Counted from the first letter of the stretch, positions 28,154 to 39,718 are shown. The stretch: DNA of 64,000 nucleotides from Myxococcales bacterium (GCA_013215565.1 JABSQV010000003.1:44723-108722); one strand, 5' to 3'. A program made the numbers and translations. Notes: generated from the sequence alone by a model not told the origin.

Positions 28154-29238
28154 CGGTCCGGATTCCCGGAGGCAACGGGACCCAGTTCGGCGCCGAGCCG
28201 AACCAGCGCCTCGCACTCCCGGCCGATCCGCTCGATCTGGCGCTGCTCCTGTTCGAATTGCGAGAGCAGCGACTGGGAGGCCTTGAGACTTTCGGCAGAC
28301 CGGCCCGCCCGCTCGGCAACCTCGTCCAGCAGCGGCTGTGCCTCCTGGAACGGTCCCTCGGCCGAGAGCGGCGCAGCGCGCTGGACGGCCGTATGCGCCC
28401 GGGACCTGAGTTCGTCGAGCGAGGCGCGAACCCGGTCGACGCCGCCGCTGCAGGCGCCGGCCTCGAGCCCGAATTCCCGGAGCGTGGCCGAGACCGCCGA
28501 CGATTCCGCGGCGAGTTCCCGAAACAGCGCCTCGGTCCGTTCTGCCGAGGCCGCGGAACGCTCGGCCAACTTCCCGATCTCTTCCGCGACCACCGAGAAG
28601 CCGCGCCCCGCGTCCCCGGCTCGAGCCGCCTCGATCGAGGCGTTGAGCGAGAGCAGGTGGGTCTTCTCAGCGACGCTCGTCATCATCTCCGTGACCTCGT
28701 GCAACGACCTGAGCCGTTCCTCGAAGCGGCCGGATCCGAGGCCGGCCGCCTCGACCCGCTCGGACAGGCTCTGGGTGCGCCGCCGGATTTCTTCCGAACC
28801 CTCGATGCAGCGGTCGCTGGACCGATCCAATTCCGAAACCGCGTCCCCGAACTCGGCCGCAGCCTCGACGGCCGACCGGATCGCATCCGCGATCCGGCTT
28901 GTCCGCGCCTGGACGCCGGCCAGTTCGCTGCCGGTGCCCTGCTCTCGAACCACGTCGTGGATGCCGTCTTCGATCTGCTGGTTCGTGGCTCGAAGCTCAC
29001 CCACCAGTTGCGACAATTCCGCCAGCCGCTCCGCGAGCCTGCGCCTCGCGAGTGCGAGGGCACGGCCGCGTGCGGACCCGGAGAAAGCCCAGGCAGCGCC
29101 GGGAATCGCCGCGCAGGCGCCCAGCAGCGCGACCCAGAGCGGGACCTCTGCCGGAAACAGCCCCTGGACGAGCAGGAACGACACGGCCGCCACGAGAGCG
29201 GCCCCGAACCCCAGGCGCGTTGCGAGCTTGCGATCCAC
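28150..29238 (-). CDS. Methyl-accepting chemotaxis protein without a large sensor domain
   Basis: A 362-residue receptor. Two closely spaced membrane helices (about residues 8-28 and 34-52) leave almost no periplasmic domain. A long coiled-coil cytoplasmic domain follows, with the conserved hairpin tip region [20 protein letters not shown] and [17 protein letters not shown]. It probably senses a membrane or cytoplasmic state rather than an external ligand. First gene of the mcp-cheW-cheY-cheA unit, 60 bp after thiL. Confidence 0.88.
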   Translation of the reverse strand: MDRKLATRLGFGAALVAAVSFLLVQGLFPAEVPLWVALLGACAAIPGAAWAFSGSARGRALALARRRLAERLAELSQLVGELRATNQQIEDGIHDVVREQGTGSELAGVQARTSRIADAIRSAVEAAAEFGDAVSELDRSSDRCIEGSEEIRRRTQSLSERVEAAGLGSGRFEERLRSLHEVTEMMTSVAEKTHLLSLNASIEAARAGDAGRGFSVVAEEIGKLAERSAASAERTEALFRELAAESSAVSATLREFGLEAGACSGGVDRVRASLDELRSRAHTAVQRAAPLSAEGPFQEAQPLLDEVAERAGRSAESLKASQSLLSQFEQEQRQIERIGRECEALVRLGAELGPVASGNPDR

Positions 29239-29298
29239 CTTGGCCTTTACTCCGTCCAGATCCCGGCCGCAGCCGGGGGCACCCGACCCTTCTTCGGA

Positions 29299-30321
29299 TC
29301 AGCTGGCGGAGGGCTTGAAGTGGTCGTAGCCGCCGACCCGGATCTCGGTGGGCGCACCTCCCCGCAGGAAGCGAACGCCCCTGCCCCGGCAGATCACGCC
29401 GATCTCGCTCAGACGAACTCCGAGGCGACCTGCGAGCACGCGGGCCGATGGCGCTGCGGGCGGGACGCAGAACAGAAGTTCGTAGTCCTCGCCCCCGTGA
29501 AGCGCGGTCTCGAGGGCATCCAGCCCGAGTTCCGGACAGGCCGCGCGAAGGCCGCGCGCGAGCGGGAGCGCCTCGATCCGGACCTCGGCGGCGACGCGGC
29601 TCCGGCGGACCAGGTGTTCGAGGTCGAGCGCCAGGCCATCGGAGAGATCGATCGCGGCCGTCGCGAGGCGCGCCCGGACCAGACGCGCGCCCAGCCGCCA
29701 CGGCGGGCGCGGCAGAATCTGCCTCCGCGCAAAGCCCCCGAGCGCCCCCGCGAGCGGTCGACCCGCCTCGAGCAGCCGGAGGCCCAGCGCCGCCCCTCCG
29801 ATCGAGCCGGTCACAAGCAGCCGATCCCCGGGACGCGCGCCCGCCCGCGTGAGCGCGCGGCCTCGGGGCACGTCGCCCACCGCCGTCAGCTGAAGGCTCC
29901 AGCAGGGTGCGCGAACCGTGTCGCCCCCAACGAGCGGACAGGCGGCGGCCTTCGCTTCGGCGAGCATCCCGCCGAGCAACCCGTCCAGCTGCCGCTCGGA
30001 AACGGCGCCCGGTTCCCCGGGCAGACACAGCGTGAGCAGGAAACCGAGCGGAGTCGCCCCCATCGCGCCCAGATCCGACAGATTGACGGCCAGCGCCTTG
30101 CGTCCGAGAGAACGCGCATCGGTGGTGCGCCAGCGAAAGTGCACACCCTCGACGAGCGCGTCGGCCGTGAGCACGAGTTCCCGGCCCGGTCGCGCGCGCA
30201 GCACGGCCCCATCGTCCCCGATCGAGGCGCGCCACGCGCGCCCGGCATCCCCGGCGCGGCGCCGGATCGCCTCGATCAGCCCGAACTCTCCAAGCGCTCG
30301 AAGGTCCAGCCTGGCGGCCAC
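29299..30321 (-). CDS. thiL: Thiamine-monophosphate kinase
   Basis: A 340-residue ATP-dependent kinase that makes thiamine diphosphate from thiamine monophosphate. PurM-like architecture with [20 protein letters not shown] (metal/ATP), [32 protein letters not shown], and [14 protein letters not shown]; the C-terminal GGEDYELLF is also diagnostic. Starts with GTG, 25 bp after lon on the same strand. Confidence 0.94.
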   Translation of the reverse strand: MAARLDLRALGEFGLIEAIRRRAGDAGRAWRASIGDDGAVLRARPGRELVLTADALVEGVHFRWRTTDARSLGRKALAVNLSDLGAMGATPLGFLLTLCLPGEPGAVSERQLDGLLGGMLAEAKAAACPLVGGDTVRAPCWSLQLTAVGDVPRGRALTRAGARPGDRLLVTGSIGGAALGLRLLEAGRPLAGALGGFARRQILPRPPWRLGARLVRARLATAAIDLSDGLALDLEHLVRRSRVAAEVRIEALPLARGLRAACPELGLDALETALHGGEDYELLFCVPPAAPSARVLAGRLGVRLSEIGVICRGRGVRFLRGGAPTEIRVGGYDHFKPSAS

Positions 30322-30346
30322 GTACAGAGATTAGCCGTCGCTTCGG

Positions 30347-32836
30347 CTAGGAGGAAACGCGAACCGCGCGCACGCGCCCGGGGCGTGCGGGCCGGCGCGG
30401 GCTGAGCGGCTTCGTGAGCGCCAGCTGGAGGACCTGGTCCATGCGCGTCACGAAGTGAAATTCCATCTGGCGCGCGAGTTCGGGCGGGATCTCTTCTAGG
30501 TCGTACCGGTTCGCCTCGGGCAGGATCAGAATTCGAATCCCGCGCCGCAGCGCCGCCAGCGCCTTCTCGCGCACTCCTCCGACCGGGAGCACCCGGCCGC
30601 GCAGCGTGATCTCGCCCGTCATCGCGACGTCGCTGCGCGCTGGAATTCCGGAGAGCGCCGAGAGTAAAGCGGTCGCCATGGTGACGCCGGCGGAAGGCCC
30701 GTCCTTGGGAGTGGCGCCGGCAGGTACGTGCAGGTGGACCGCGCTGCGGTTCAGGGACTCGGCAAGGCCCAGTTCGCCCGCCCGGCCGCGTATGTAGGAG
30801 AGTGCCGTCTGGCCCGATTCCTTCATCACGCTCCCGAGATGACCGGTCAGCGTGAGCCCCCGGCCGCGAAGCAGCGACGCTTCGACGATCAGCGTCTCGC
30901 CGCCGGCCTCGGTCCAGGCGACCCCGATCGCGACGCCGACCTCCCTGGAATGCGGAACCACCGCGTCCGGAACCGGGGCCGGCCCGAGGAATCGCCGCAG
31001 GTTCCGACGTGAAATGGAAATCTTCTCGGTCTCGCCCTCGGCCAACCGCAGGGCGCCCTTGCGGATCATGCGCCCGAGTTCGCGCTCGAGGCCTCGAACC
31101 CCGGCCTCCTGGGTGTACCGGCGGATCGTCTCGCGGATCGCGCCCGGCGAGATCGTGAGCTGGGAAGACCGCACTCCGGCCCCCTCGAGTTGCCGCGCCA
31201 GCAGGAAGCGCCGCGCGATCTGCTCCTTTTCCTCGTGCGTGTAGCCGGGAATCCGGATCACTTCGGTGCGATCCAGAAGCGGACGCGGAATCGAATCGAC
31301 CAGGTTGGCGGTCGCGACAAACAGCACCTTCGAGAGATCGTACGGCACGTTCAGATAGTGGTCGCGAAAGTTCGAGTTCTGTTCGGGATCCAGGACCTCG
31401 AGCATGGCCGATGCCGGATCGCCGCGGTGATCGGCACCGAGTTTGTCGAGTTCGTCGAGCAGGAAGACCGGGTTCACGCTTCCGGCCTGCCGCATGCCGT
31501 GAAGGATCCGCCCCGGCAGCGCACCCACGTAGGTGCGCCGGTGGCCCCGGATCTCGGCTTCGTCCCGCAGACCGCCGAGCGACATGCGCACGAAGTTGCG
31601 ACCCATCGCGCGGGCGATCGACTGCCCCAGCGAGGTCTTGCCCACGCCCGGCGGTCCTACCAGACACAGGATAGGCCCCTTGGGGGCACCGCCGCCACGC
31701 AGCTTGTGCGCGGCCAGGTACTCGAGGATCCGCTCCTTGACCCCGTCGAGGTAGGCGTGGTCGTGCTCGAGTACCTCGCGGGCGTGCGCGAGATCGAGGT
31801 TGTCATCGGTCGCAGCCTGCCAGGGCAGATCCGCCATCCACTCGAGATACGAGCGCACAATCTGGACTTCTGACGAGTCGGGGTGCATCCGGGCGAGGCG
31901 CTCGAACTGGCGCTCCGCCTCGGCCCGGGCTTCGGAGTTCATGCCGGCCGTCTGGATGCGCGAACGGAGTTCCTCGACCTCGGGATTCTTCTCCTCGCTC
32001 TCCCCGAGCTCCGCCCGGATCGCCCGCAGTTGCTCGCGCAGGAAGTGATCGCGCTGACCCCGCATCAATTCGTCGCGCGCGGTGCTCTGGATCTCTGCCT
32101 GTACCGACGACACCGCCAGTTCCCGGCGAAGCATGGCATCGACCTTGCGCAGCCGCCGAATCGGATCTTCGATCTCGAGGAGCGACTGCGACTCCTCTGC
32201 CTGCAGTGCCAGGTTCGAGGCCACCAGGTCGGCCAGCCGCCCGGGCTCGTCGACGTGGGATGCAATCGCTGCGACCTCGGCGGGCACCTGGCGCAGCGGG
32301 AGCAGCGACTCGAGCTTCTCGCGGACCGAACGAAACAGCGCCTGGGTCTCCACCGTCCACTCGTTCTGGTCGGCCCCGACCGGATCGGCCTCGATCGGTT
32401 CCACCTCGACCTCGATGTGCGGCTCGGTGAAGAGGAAGTGGCGCAGGCGGATCTTGGAGAGCCCCTGAACCAGCACCTTCACGCGGCCGTCAGGCAGGTG
32501 CATGAAACGCATCAACATTCCCAGCGTACCCACCGCGTAGAGGTCGTCGGGGCCCGGATCTTCGACCTCCGGATCGCGCTGCGTCACCAACGCCACCAGG
32601 CGGCCGCCCGCAAGCGCAGTTTCGAGCGCCTTAATGGACGCGGCTCTCGAGACGAACAGCGGCAGGACCATCGAAGGAAACACCACCGCGTCGCGGATCG
32701 GCAACAGTGGCAGCCTCTCCGGAATCGTGAAGCAGGCAGAAGGAGCTTCGTTGTCCAAGGTCTGATCCGTCCCGTCTCGATTCCGGCCGGGCTCGCGAAG
32801 CCTCGCTTCCCGAGCGGTTACGCCTTCACTTTTCAC
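30347..32836 (-). CDS. lon: ATP-dependent protease Lon
   Basis: An 829-residue LonA protease that degrades misfolded and regulatory proteins. The N-terminal LON substrate domain begins [19 protein letters not shown]. The AAA+ domain has Walker [10 protein letters not shown] and Walker [10 protein letters not shown]. The S16 protease domain has the Ser-Lys dyad in [11 protein letters not shown] and [13 protein letters not shown]. The start assigned is a GTG lacking a good ribosome binding site; a TTG about 27 codons in (LDNEAPSA) is an alternative. Its place beside dnaK and hrcA fits a heat-shock role. Confidence 0.96.
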   Translation of the reverse strand: MKSEGVTAREARLREPGRNRDGTDQTLDNEAPSACFTIPERLPLLPIRDAVVFPSMVLPLFVSRAASIKALETALAGGRLVALVTQRDPEVEDPGPDDLYAVGTLGMLMRFMHLPDGRVKVLVQGLSKIRLRHFLFTEPHIEVEVEPIEADPVGADQNEWTVETQALFRSVREKLESLLPLRQVPAEVAAIASHVDEPGRLADLVASNLALQAEESQSLLEIEDPIRRLRKVDAMLRRELAVSSVQAEIQSTARDELMRGQRDHFLREQLRAIRAELGESEEKNPEVEELRSRIQTAGMNSEARAEAERQFERLARMHPDSSEVQIVRSYLEWMADLPWQAATDDNLDLAHAREVLEHDHAYLDGVKERILEYLAAHKLRGGGAPKGPILCLVGPPGVGKTSLGQSIARAMGRNFVRMSLGGLRDEAEIRGHRRTYVGALPGRILHGMRQAGSVNPVFLLDELDKLGADHRGDPASAMLEVLDPEQNSNFRDHYLNVPYDLSKVLFVATANLVDSIPRPLLDRTEVIRIPGYTHEEKEQIARRFLLARQLEGAGVRSSQLTISPGAIRETIRRYTQEAGVRGLERELGRMIRKGALRLAEGETEKISISRRNLRRFLGPAPVPDAVVPHSREVGVAIGVAWTEAGGETLIVEASLLRGRGLTLTGHLGSVMKESGQTALSYIRGRAGELGLAESLNRSAVHLHVPAGATPKDGPSAGVTMATALLSALSGIPARSDVAMTGEITLRGRVLPVGGVREKALAALRRGIRILILPEANRYDLEEIPPELARQMEFHFVTRMDQVLQLALTKPLSPRRPARPGRVRAVRVSS

Positions 32837-32929
32837 GAGATGGATCGACGGTCGTGAATCCGAACTTGACCGGGTGCGGACCCCGGCCGGCGGGAGCCGC
32901 CTCGAATTTCCTCCGCCTACGGCGTCGGT

Positions 32930-34885
32930 TCAGGGCAGGGGCTCGATCTCGATGATTTCGTTGCCCCTCACCGTCAGCAGGTAGAGCGCCTGCCTGGTTC
33001 CACCGCCCTCTCTCAGCGAGGTCACACCCGACACCCCCGCGAAACTCTGGGTCGCGGCCAGTTCGGCACGAAGTTCCTCGGCGGACCCGGTGCCGGCCGA
33101 CTCCAGCAATTCGCGGAGCAGTACCGCAATGTCGTAGGCCTGCGCCGCGAGGCGCTCCGGCTCGGCCCCGAAGGCTTCGTAATAGCTTCCGACGAACTCC
33201 TGGACCGCCGGATAACGGCTGCGGGGGAAGAAGACGTCGGTGAACACGGCACCGCGGGCGTCCGATCCGGCGATCTCGAGAAGCCGCGGGTCGTTCCATC
33301 CACTTGGGCCCAGCAGCAAGACGTCGCGCACGTCGTAGTAGCGGAGTTGGGGCAGGATCAGTCCGACCTGCGAGGCCGCGTCAGGGATGAACAGCGCGTC
33401 GAAATCGACGTGCGGGGGCAGCTCGGCCAGGTTGGGATCCTCGAGACGTTCGGTATTTTCGAGCGGGCGCCGCGCAAGCCGATCCCGCTCCTGAATCAGT
33501 TCGGCTTCCTCCGGAGTCACGTAGTAGAGGCCGACCAGGCGACGGATCGGCTCCTGGTGATCGACTGCGTCGGGAGGGTAGCTCTCCACTCCGACGATCT
33601 CGCCGCCCCGCGCCTCGACCTCGTCCCAGAAGACGTTCTTGAACTCCCGGCCGTACGCGTCTTCGGGATAGAGCACGGCAAACGTCCGCCGTCCGCGCAC
33701 CTCCATCGCATACGCCACGAGCACCCGCGCCTGGTCCGCAGCCGTAAGCCCAAGCCGGAACACCTGCTGACCCAGGAACGGAAGCACAGCCTGCCGGGCC
33801 AGGGTCAGAAGCGGAATGCGGTACTCGACCGCGAGCGGCGCGGCAGCCACGGCCGCGGGAGAACGGAGCGGCCCGACGATCGCAGAGACCCCGAGCAAGG
33901 CGAGCTCGCGCACCGCCAGCGCGGCCCGCTCCGGGTCTCCGGCTGTATCCCGGATGTGAATCAGGTAGGGGCCGGGGGGGTCCCCGAACGGCTCCAGCCC
34001 CAACACCAGACCCCGCAGGACCGCCTCGCCATAGTCGCGGTAGCGGCCCGACAGCGGCACCGCCACGCCGAGTACGCGGCCCTCGGTCTCGCGTTCCACC
34101 CGGGCTCGCTCCAGCAGGCGCTCGCGGTGCGCGTCCTCCGCGGGCCGCAGCCTCCGCGGCAGGCGCGCGAGCGCCTCGAGGGCGGCATCCGCGTCTCCGC
34201 GCCGCAGCGAGCGGTCGGCCAGTTCGAGCAGGATCCGGTCGTGCGGCGGGCCGGGCGGAACCTCGTCGACGATCTCGGCGAGTTCGCGATCGAAGAGCCG
34301 TTCCTCGACGAGTTCCGCGAGTTCGAGATCGAGTTCCAGCGCCTCTTCGGTCGTGGCGGTCTCCCGCCGCGCGTACGCCAGCCAGCGCACGCTATCCGGG
34401 TAGTCCCGGGCATCCCGCGCGAGGTCCGCGAGCAGGCGGTAGATGCGCGCACGGAGTTCGTCCGGCGCCCGCGCGAACTCGGTCTCGCGCAGCACCCGGC
34501 GCGCGAACTCGACCCGCTCGCCCCGGCGCCAGTTCCAGGCCAGCCGATAGCGCGCCTCGGGAGTCCAGGGGCTGCGCGGATAACGCTCGATCAGCTCGCG
34601 CCAGGCCGCCGTTGCCCCGTCCAGGTCGCCGACCCGCTCGTTCACGCCCGCGAGCAGAAACAGCGCTCTGTCACCGCGCGCACTGCGCGGAAAGTCCCGG
34701 CGAAAGCGTTCGAGCCGGGCGCGCGCGAGATCCAGGTCCGAGCCCTCTGCCGCGCGCCGCGCCGCGGCGAAGTCCAGCGCCTCGGCCTGGCTCAAAGGAA
34801 CCTCGACGCCCCCGCGCAGCACCGTGGCCTCCGTGCATCCCAGCAGCAGAGCCACGAACACCCACGCGAGGACCGGTCGGCGCAT
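32930..34885 (-). CDS. Lipoprotein with TPR region and periplasmic-binding fold (LpoA-like)
   Basis: A 651-residue protein. Signal peptide with lipobox LLLGC at about residue 17. TPR-like helices occupy about residues 25-265 (YPRSPWTPEARYRLAWNW). A type I periplasmic-binding domain follows (about 270-640): VAVPLSGRYRDYGEAVLRGL and FAVLYPEDAYGREFKNVFW. TPR plus a type I binding fold is the architecture of LpoA, the outer-membrane activator of PBP1A, so it may regulate peptidoglycan synthesis; an amino-acid-binding role is possible. It starts directly at the dnaJ stop (TGATG), so it belongs to the dnaK operon. Confidence 0.75.
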   Translation of the reverse strand: MRRPVLAWVFVALLLGCTEATVLRGGVEVPLSQAEALDFAAARRAAEGSDLDLARARLERFRRDFPRSARGDRALFLLAGVNERVGDLDGATAAWRELIERYPRSPWTPEARYRLAWNWRRGERVEFARRVLRETEFARAPDELRARIYRLLADLARDARDYPDSVRWLAYARRETATTEEALELDLELAELVEERLFDRELAEIVDEVPPGPPHDRILLELADRSLRRGDADAALEALARLPRRLRPAEDAHRERLLERARVERETEGRVLGVAVPLSGRYRDYGEAVLRGLVLGLEPFGDPPGPYLIHIRDTAGDPERAALAVRELALLGVSAIVGPLRSPAAVAAAPLAVEYRIPLLTLARQAVLPFLGQQVFRLGLTAADQARVLVAYAMEVRGRRTFAVLYPEDAYGREFKNVFWDEVEARGGEIVGVESYPPDAVDHQEPIRRLVGLYYVTPEEAELIQERDRLARRPLENTERLEDPNLAELPPHVDFDALFIPDAASQVGLILPQLRYYDVRDVLLLGPSGWNDPRLLEIAGSDARGAVFTDVFFPRSRYPAVQEFVGSYYEAFGAEPERLAAQAYDIAVLLRELLESAGTGSAEELRAELAATQSFAGVSGVTSLREGGGTRQALYLLTVRGNEIIEIEPLP

Positions 34886-35967
34886 CAGTCGAGCAGGTCG
34901 CGCACTTTGTCGAGGAAGCCCCGCCGGCGAGGCGTCACTTCCTCGCCCGAAATCTCGGCGAAGCGTTCCAGCAACTGGCGTTGCTCCTGGCTCAGCCGGG
35001 TCGGTACCTCTACGAAGACGTCGACGATCAGGTCGCCACGTCCCCCCCCGTTCAGGCGTTCGAGACCGCGTCCGCGAAGCCGAATTTCGTCGCCCGATTG
35101 CGCGCCGGCCCGGATTTGGACCTTTTCCTTGCCTTCGAGCGTCGGGACCTCGATCTCGGCCCCGAGCGACGCCTGCGCGATCGAAATCGGCAACTCGCAG
35201 TGGAGATCGGGGCCGTCGCGCTGAAAGATCGGGTGCTCGCGCACGAACAGCACCACGTACAGATCGCCCGGCGGTCCGCCATCGTAGCCGGCCTCCCCCT
35301 CACCTGTGAGACGGAGCCGGATCCCGGTGTCGACGCCGGCCGGAATCCGGACGGACATGCTCTGTACGGTTTCGACCCTGCCGTCGCCGCGGCAGCCATC
35401 GCAGACTCGGCGGAGACTCTGGCCACTTCCCCGGCAACGATCACAGGTCCGGCTGACGCGGAAAAACCCCTGCTGCAGGAAGATCTGGCCGTGCCCGCCG
35501 CAGCGATCACAGAGTTCGCGCTCGCCCCCGCGGCCGTCGCAGTCCGCGCAGGCTTTGTGCTTGGGGATCCGGATGCTCTGCTTGCCGCCGAGCGCGGCGA
35601 CTTCGAAGTCGATCTCGAGGTCGTAGCGCAGATCCGCCCCGCGCTGCCCGGTCGCGCGACGCCGGCCCCGACCGAATAGGTCCCCGCCCCCGAACACCTC
35701 GTTGAACAGGTCGGTGAAGCCCTGGAAGGGATCTCCGCCCTGCCCCGCGAGGCCCTCGTGCCCGAAGCGGTCGTAGGCACTGCGCTTCTCGGCGTCGGAG
35801 AGCACTGAATAGGCCTCGGAGGCCTCCTTGAAGCGCGCCTCAGCCCCGGCGTCGCCCGGATTCTTGTCGGGATGGGACTGGTGGGCCAGCCGGCGGTACG
35901 CCTTCTTGAGCGTATCCGGGCCGGCGTCCCGGGGGACCCCCAGTACCTCATAGTAGTCCCGCGGCAC
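34885..35967 (-). CDS. dnaJ: Chaperone DnaJ
   Basis: A 360-residue type I J-protein. J-domain with HPDKN (residues about 1-70), a Gly/Phe-rich linker ([20 protein letters not shown]), four zinc-finger repeats [32 protein letters not shown], then the C-terminal substrate-binding domain. It stimulates DnaK ATPase and delivers substrates. 112 bp downstream of dnaK with a hairpin in the gap. Confidence 0.96.
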   Translation of the reverse strand: MPRDYYEVLGVPRDAGPDTLKKAYRRLAHQSHPDKNPGDAGAEARFKEASEAYSVLSDAEKRSAYDRFGHEGLAGQGGDPFQGFTDLFNEVFGGGDLFGRGRRRATGQRGADLRYDLEIDFEVAALGGKQSIRIPKHKACADCDGRGGERELCDRCGGHGQIFLQQGFFRVSRTCDRCRGSGQSLRRVCDGCRGDGRVETVQSMSVRIPAGVDTGIRLRLTGEGEAGYDGGPPGDLYVVLFVREHPIFQRDGPDLHCELPISIAQASLGAEIEVPTLEGKEKVQIRAGAQSGDEIRLRGRGLERLNGGGRGDLIVDVFVEVPTRLSQEQRQLLERFAEISGEEVTPRRRGFLDKVRDLLD

Positions 35968-36044
35968 GAAGGCCTCCTAAGCCCCACCCGCTCCGAGTCA
36001 AGCCCGGCCGGTCCAAGCAGGCGCCGGGCACAGGCTAGCAAACG

Positions 36045-36071
36045 GGCGGCCGGGTCCTAGGCGGCCGCCCC
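36045..36071 (-). terminator. Hairpin in the dnaK-dnaJ gap, possible partial terminator
   Basis: Arms GGGCGGCC (36045-36052) and GGCCGCCC (36064-36071) pair perfectly, 8 bp after the dnaK stop. Read on the minus strand it is followed by GTTTGC, not a long U-run. It may reduce readthrough into dnaJ or protect the dnaK message; this is inference. Confidence 0.45.
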
Positions 36072-36079
36072 GGAGATCC

Positions 36080-37966
36080 TCAATCGTCGAGATATTCCTC
36101 GTCGGCGTCCGCCACCGCCGCAGCCTCCCCGGCCGGACCCTGCGCCGAACCGGCTTCGTCCTCGAGGCGCTCGTAGACGGCCTCGGTCATCTTGTAGGCG
36201 AGATCCTGCAGATCCTCGAGCGCCCCTCCGAGGGCCGCGGTGTCGCTGCCCGCGAGCACCTTGTGCGCTTCGGCGAGCGCCTCGCGGACCTCGGCCTGCT
36301 CGGATTCCGAGAGCGTCGATCCGTACTCGGAAAGCGCCTGTTCGACCCCGTAGATCAGCGCCTCGCCGGAGTTTCGAAGCTCTACGGCTTCGCGCCTGAG
36401 GGCGTCGGCTTCGGAGCAGCCGGCCGCTTGCTCGACCAGACGCGCCACCTCGGCATCGCCGAGACCCCGCCCCGCTTCGAGGCGAACTTCCTTCCGCTGC
36501 TCGGTACCGAGATCGCGCGCCGAGACGTCGAGGATGCCGTCGGCGTCGATGTCGAAGGTGACCTCGATCTGAGGTACTCCGCGGGGTGCGGGCGGAATTC
36601 CGAGCAGCTCGAAACGCCCCAGGCTCTGGTTGTCGGCGGCCATCTCGCGTTCGCCTTGCAGGATGTGCACGCGGACCAGATTCTGGTTGTCCTCGGTCGT
36701 GGAAAAGACCTGGGCCTTGCGTATCGGAATCGTGGTGTTGCGGGGCATGATGGGTGTCATCACGCCGCCCTGCGTCTCGATGCCGAGCGAGAGCGGGACG
36801 ACGTCGAGCAGCAGCACCTGGTCGGATTCGCCCGCCAGGACGCTGCCCTGAATCGCGGCCCCGACCGCCACGACCTCGTCGGGGTTGACGCCGGTGTACG
36901 CGGGCTTCCCGAAAATCTCCCCCACCTTTTCGACCACGCGCGGCATTCGCGTCATGCCGCCGACCAGGATCACGTGGTCGAGCGCGTCGGCCTCGACCCC
37001 GGCGTCGGCCAACGCCGTTCGACACGGCGCCTCGAGACGCGCGACCAGCGCTTCGACGAGTTCCGAGACGTGCTCGCGGGTCACGCTCTCGATCAGGTGC
37101 TTGGGCTCTCCGCCCTCGGCGCAGATGAAGGGAAGGTTGACCTCGGTCTCGAGGCAGGAGGAGAGTTCGCGCTTCGCGCGCTCGGCTGCTTCTCTGAGCC
37201 GCTGCAGGGCCATCGGATCCTCCCTCAGGTCCATCCCCTGGCTCCTGAGGAAGCGCTCGGCCAGGTCGTTGACGATGAGCTGGTCGAAGTCTTCCCCTCC
37301 GAGGCAGGTGTCGCCGCACGAGGCCAATACCTCGAACACGCCGTCTCCGATTCTCAGGACCGAGATGTCGAAGGTCCCGCCCCCGAGATCGAAGACCGCG
37401 ATCTGCTCTTTTTCACTCGACACCAGGCCGTAGGCGAGCGCAGCCGCAGTCGGCTCGTGGATGATCCGGAGCACGTTGAGGCCCGCGATCCTGCCCGCGT
37501 CCTTCGTAGACTGGCGCTGCGCGTCGTTGAAGTAGGCGGGAACGGTGATCACCGCATCTGTGACCTCTTCCCCCAGGTAGTCCTGTGCCGTTTCCTTCAT
37601 GCGGCGGAGCGTGGCCGCCGAGATCTCTTCGGGGCTGCATTCCTTGCCCCGCAGGCTGACGCGCGCATCTCCGTTCGAGCCCGGAACGATCTCAAACGGG
37701 GCCACGCTCCGGAAGCGAACCACGTCCTCGTCTTCGAAGTCGCGACCGATCAGGCGTTTGGCCGCAAACACGGTGTGGGCGGGATTCGTCGCCGCCTGGC
37801 GGCGGGCGATCTGACCCACCAGTAGCTCTCCGGACTCGTCGATCGCCACGACCGAGGGCGTGGTGCGGCTGCCCTCGCGATTCGCGATGACGACCGGCTC
37901 GCCACGCTCCATCACCGCGACACAGCTGTTGGTGGTTCCGAGATCAATCCCGACGACTTTGCCCAC
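36080..37966 (-). CDS. dnaK: Chaperone DnaK (Hsp70)
   Basis: A 628-residue Hsp70. The ATPase domain starts [20 protein letters not shown] and contains [39 protein letters not shown], and [14 protein letters not shown]. The substrate-binding domain (about 390-500) and the acidic C-terminal lid follow. It folds and disaggregates proteins with DnaJ and GrpE. Third gene of hrcA-grpE-dnaK-dnaJ. Confidence 0.98.
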   Translation of the reverse strand: MGKVVGIDLGTTNSCVAVMERGEPVVIANREGSRTTPSVVAIDESGELLVGQIARRQAATNPAHTVFAAKRLIGRDFEDEDVVRFRSVAPFEIVPGSNGDARVSLRGKECSPEEISAATLRRMKETAQDYLGEEVTDAVITVPAYFNDAQRQSTKDAGRIAGLNVLRIIHEPTAAALAYGLVSSEKEQIAVFDLGGGTFDISVLRIGDGVFEVLASCGDTCLGGEDFDQLIVNDLAERFLRSQGMDLREDPMALQRLREAAERAKRELSSCLETEVNLPFICAEGGEPKHLIESVTREHVSELVEALVARLEAPCRTALADAGVEADALDHVILVGGMTRMPRVVEKVGEIFGKPAYTGVNPDEVVAVGAAIQGSVLAGESDQVLLLDVVPLSLGIETQGGVMTPIMPRNTTIPIRKAQVFSTTEDNQNLVRVHILQGEREMAADNQSLGRFELLGIPPAPRGVPQIEVTFDIDADGILDVSARDLGTEQRKEVRLEAGRGLGDAEVARLVEQAAGCSEADALRREAVELRNSGEALIYGVEQALSEYGSTLSESEQAEVREALAEAHKVLAGSDTAALGGALEDLQDLAYKMTEAVYERLEDEAGSAQGPAGEAAAVADADEEYLDD

Positions 37967-38004
37967 GCGCAGAACTCCCGCCCGAAACGGCCGGAAGGGA
38001 CACG

Positions 38005-38640
38005 CTAGTCCGAACCGTCCTCGGTTTTAGTTGAGACGACAACGAGCGCGGGCCGCACCAGACGATCACGGAGCAGGTAGCCGTTCTGCAGTACCTCGAC
38101 GACCGTCCCGGCTTCGACTTCCGGTCTGGGAACCTGCCCGACCGCTTCGTGCAGCTGCGGATCGAAAGGCTCCCCCTCCGCCAGCACCGGCTGGACACCG
38201 AACTTCTCGAGCACCTGCAACAGCGCGCGGTGTGTAAGTTCGACGCCCGCCAGAAGTGACTTCGGGTCGCTCCCCTGCTCCGACGCCTGGCCGTGACCGA
38301 GCGCCCGTTCGAGGTTATCGACCGTACCCAGAAGCTCCTTGATCAGGCTCTCGTTTCCGTAGTTGAGCTGGTCCTGCCGCTCCCTGGCAGTGCGGCGCTT
38401 GAAGTTCTCGAACTCGGCCGCGAGCCGCAGGTGCTGGTCCCTGAGCGCCTCGATCTCCGCCGAGGGATCGACTTCCTCTGGGCCGCTCCCGGCGTCTCCG
38501 TCCTCTCGCTGCTCCGCGTCCTCGGGCTTCGCCGCGTCCTTCGGGGTCGCCCCGTCGGGGGACGCCCCGGAGTCCGCGAGTTCCGCGGCGAGGTCGGGGG
38601 GTAGCTCCACCTTGGGACCCTTCGGCTCAGACACGCGCAT
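38005..38640 (-). CDS. grpE: Nucleotide exchange factor GrpE
   Basis: A 211-residue GrpE that releases ADP from DnaK. A charged, disordered N-terminus (about 1-55) precedes a long coiled coil (EIEALRDQHLRLAAEFENFK), then the beta-wing domain with EPFDPQLHEAVG and VVEVLQNGYLLRDRLVRPA. 15 bp after hrcA on the same strand. Confidence 0.95.
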   Translation of the reverse strand: MRVSEPKGPKVELPPDLAAELADSGASPDGATPKDAAKPEDAEQREDGDAGSGPEEVDPSAEIEALRDQHLRLAAEFENFKRRTARERQDQLNYGNESLIKELLGTVDNLERALGHGQASEQGSDPKSLLAGVELTHRALLQVLEKFGVQPVLAEGEPFDPQLHEAVGQVPRPEVEAGTVVEVLQNGYLLRDRLVRPALVVVSTKTEDGSD

Positions 38641-38655
38641 TCCTGTCCGGGGAGG

Positions 38656-39693
38656 TCAAGCGATGAAACCATTGATCGTATCGGACAGCCGCCGGACCAG
38701 CGGGATCAAGCGGTCGTAACGCATCCGGATCGGGCCGATCAGACCGAGACCCCCGAGCGCGGGGCCGTCCCCGAACGGCGCGCTGATCACCGCGCAGGCG
38801 TCCACGACCGGATCGTCGATCTCGCTCCCGATCGCAACCCGAAGCACGTCGGCCTGCATGATCTCGTCGAGAAGCTCGAGCATGCGCTCCTTCTCCTCGA
38901 GGGCGGCAATGAGTTCGCGCAGTTGCCGCAGGTCTCTGAACTCGGGCTGGCCGAACAGCGGATTCAGGTCGCTCAGGTGAAGCTCCGCACCCGGCAGCAG
39001 CGCGAGGCCCAGGAGCCCGAGTTCGAGCGCCCTGCGTGCGAGCGCGTTGCTGCGCTGGCGCTCGGTCTCGATCGCAGACGCGAGCTGCCGGCGCGCAGCC
39101 GCCAGCGTGGCGCCGGAGACGAAATTCGTGAGCCAGTTGCCGACGCGCTCGAGCGTTCGTGCATCGTATCGCCGCTCCTCGATAACACGGCTCTGGACGA
39201 GTCCGTGCTCCGAGATCAAGAGCACCATGACCCGTTCGCTCGAAACCCGGACGAAGCGGATCTCACCCACGCGCAGGCGGTCCGCCTGCGCCACCACGAA
39301 AAAGCCCAGCTGCCCGGTCTCTTCGGCGAGCAGGTCGGCCGCGCGGTGCAACAGATCGTCGAGACCCGCGGCGCCCGCGAGCGCAGTCCGGAACGAGTTC
39401 GACACCACGGTTTCGGGCGGCTTCGCTTCGAGCAGTCCATCGACGTAGAGGCGGAAGGCACGATCGGTCGGAACCCGGCCGGCCGACGGATGCGGCTGCT
39501 CGAGCAGTTGGAGTTCCGCCAGTTCTCCCATGCTGTTGCGCACGGTGGCGGACGAGACCGCGAGGCCCGAGCGCTCGAGCACGCGGCTCGACGACACCGG
39601 CTGCGCGGTCTCGATGTACTCTTCGACGAGCGCGACCATGACCTCCCGCATGCGAGGCGAGAGTTGCTCGAGGTTCGTGCAGACCGCGGCCAT
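38656..39693 (-). CDS. hrcA: Heat-inducible transcription repressor HrcA
   Basis: A 345-residue HrcA, the GroEL-modulated repressor that binds CIRCE. N-terminal winged helix (LSPRMREVMVALVEEYIETA, SSRVLERSGLAVSSATVRN), GRVPTDRAFRLYVD, and the C-terminal effector domain with EIDDPVVDACAVISAPFG and GLIGPIRMRYDRLIPLV. First gene of its operon, with a promoter at 39719-39748. The operator it should recognise is seen at groES. Confidence 0.96.
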   Translation of the reverse strand: MAAVCTNLEQLSPRMREVMVALVEEYIETAQPVSSSRVLERSGLAVSSATVRNSMGELAELQLLEQPHPSAGRVPTDRAFRLYVDGLLEAKPPETVVSNSFRTALAGAAGLDDLLHRAADLLAEETGQLGFFVVAQADRLRVGEIRFVRVSSERVMVLLISEHGLVQSRVIEERRYDARTLERVGNWLTNFVSGATLAAARRQLASAIETERQRSNALARRALELGLLGLALLPGAELHLSDLNPLFGQPEFRDLRQLRELIAALEEKERMLELLDEIMQADVLRVAIGSEIDDPVVDACAVISAPFGDGPALGGLGLIGPIRMRYDRLIPLVRRLSDTINGFIA

Positions 39694-39718
39694 TGTCTCC
39701 GGTGCTCCCTTTGGACTC

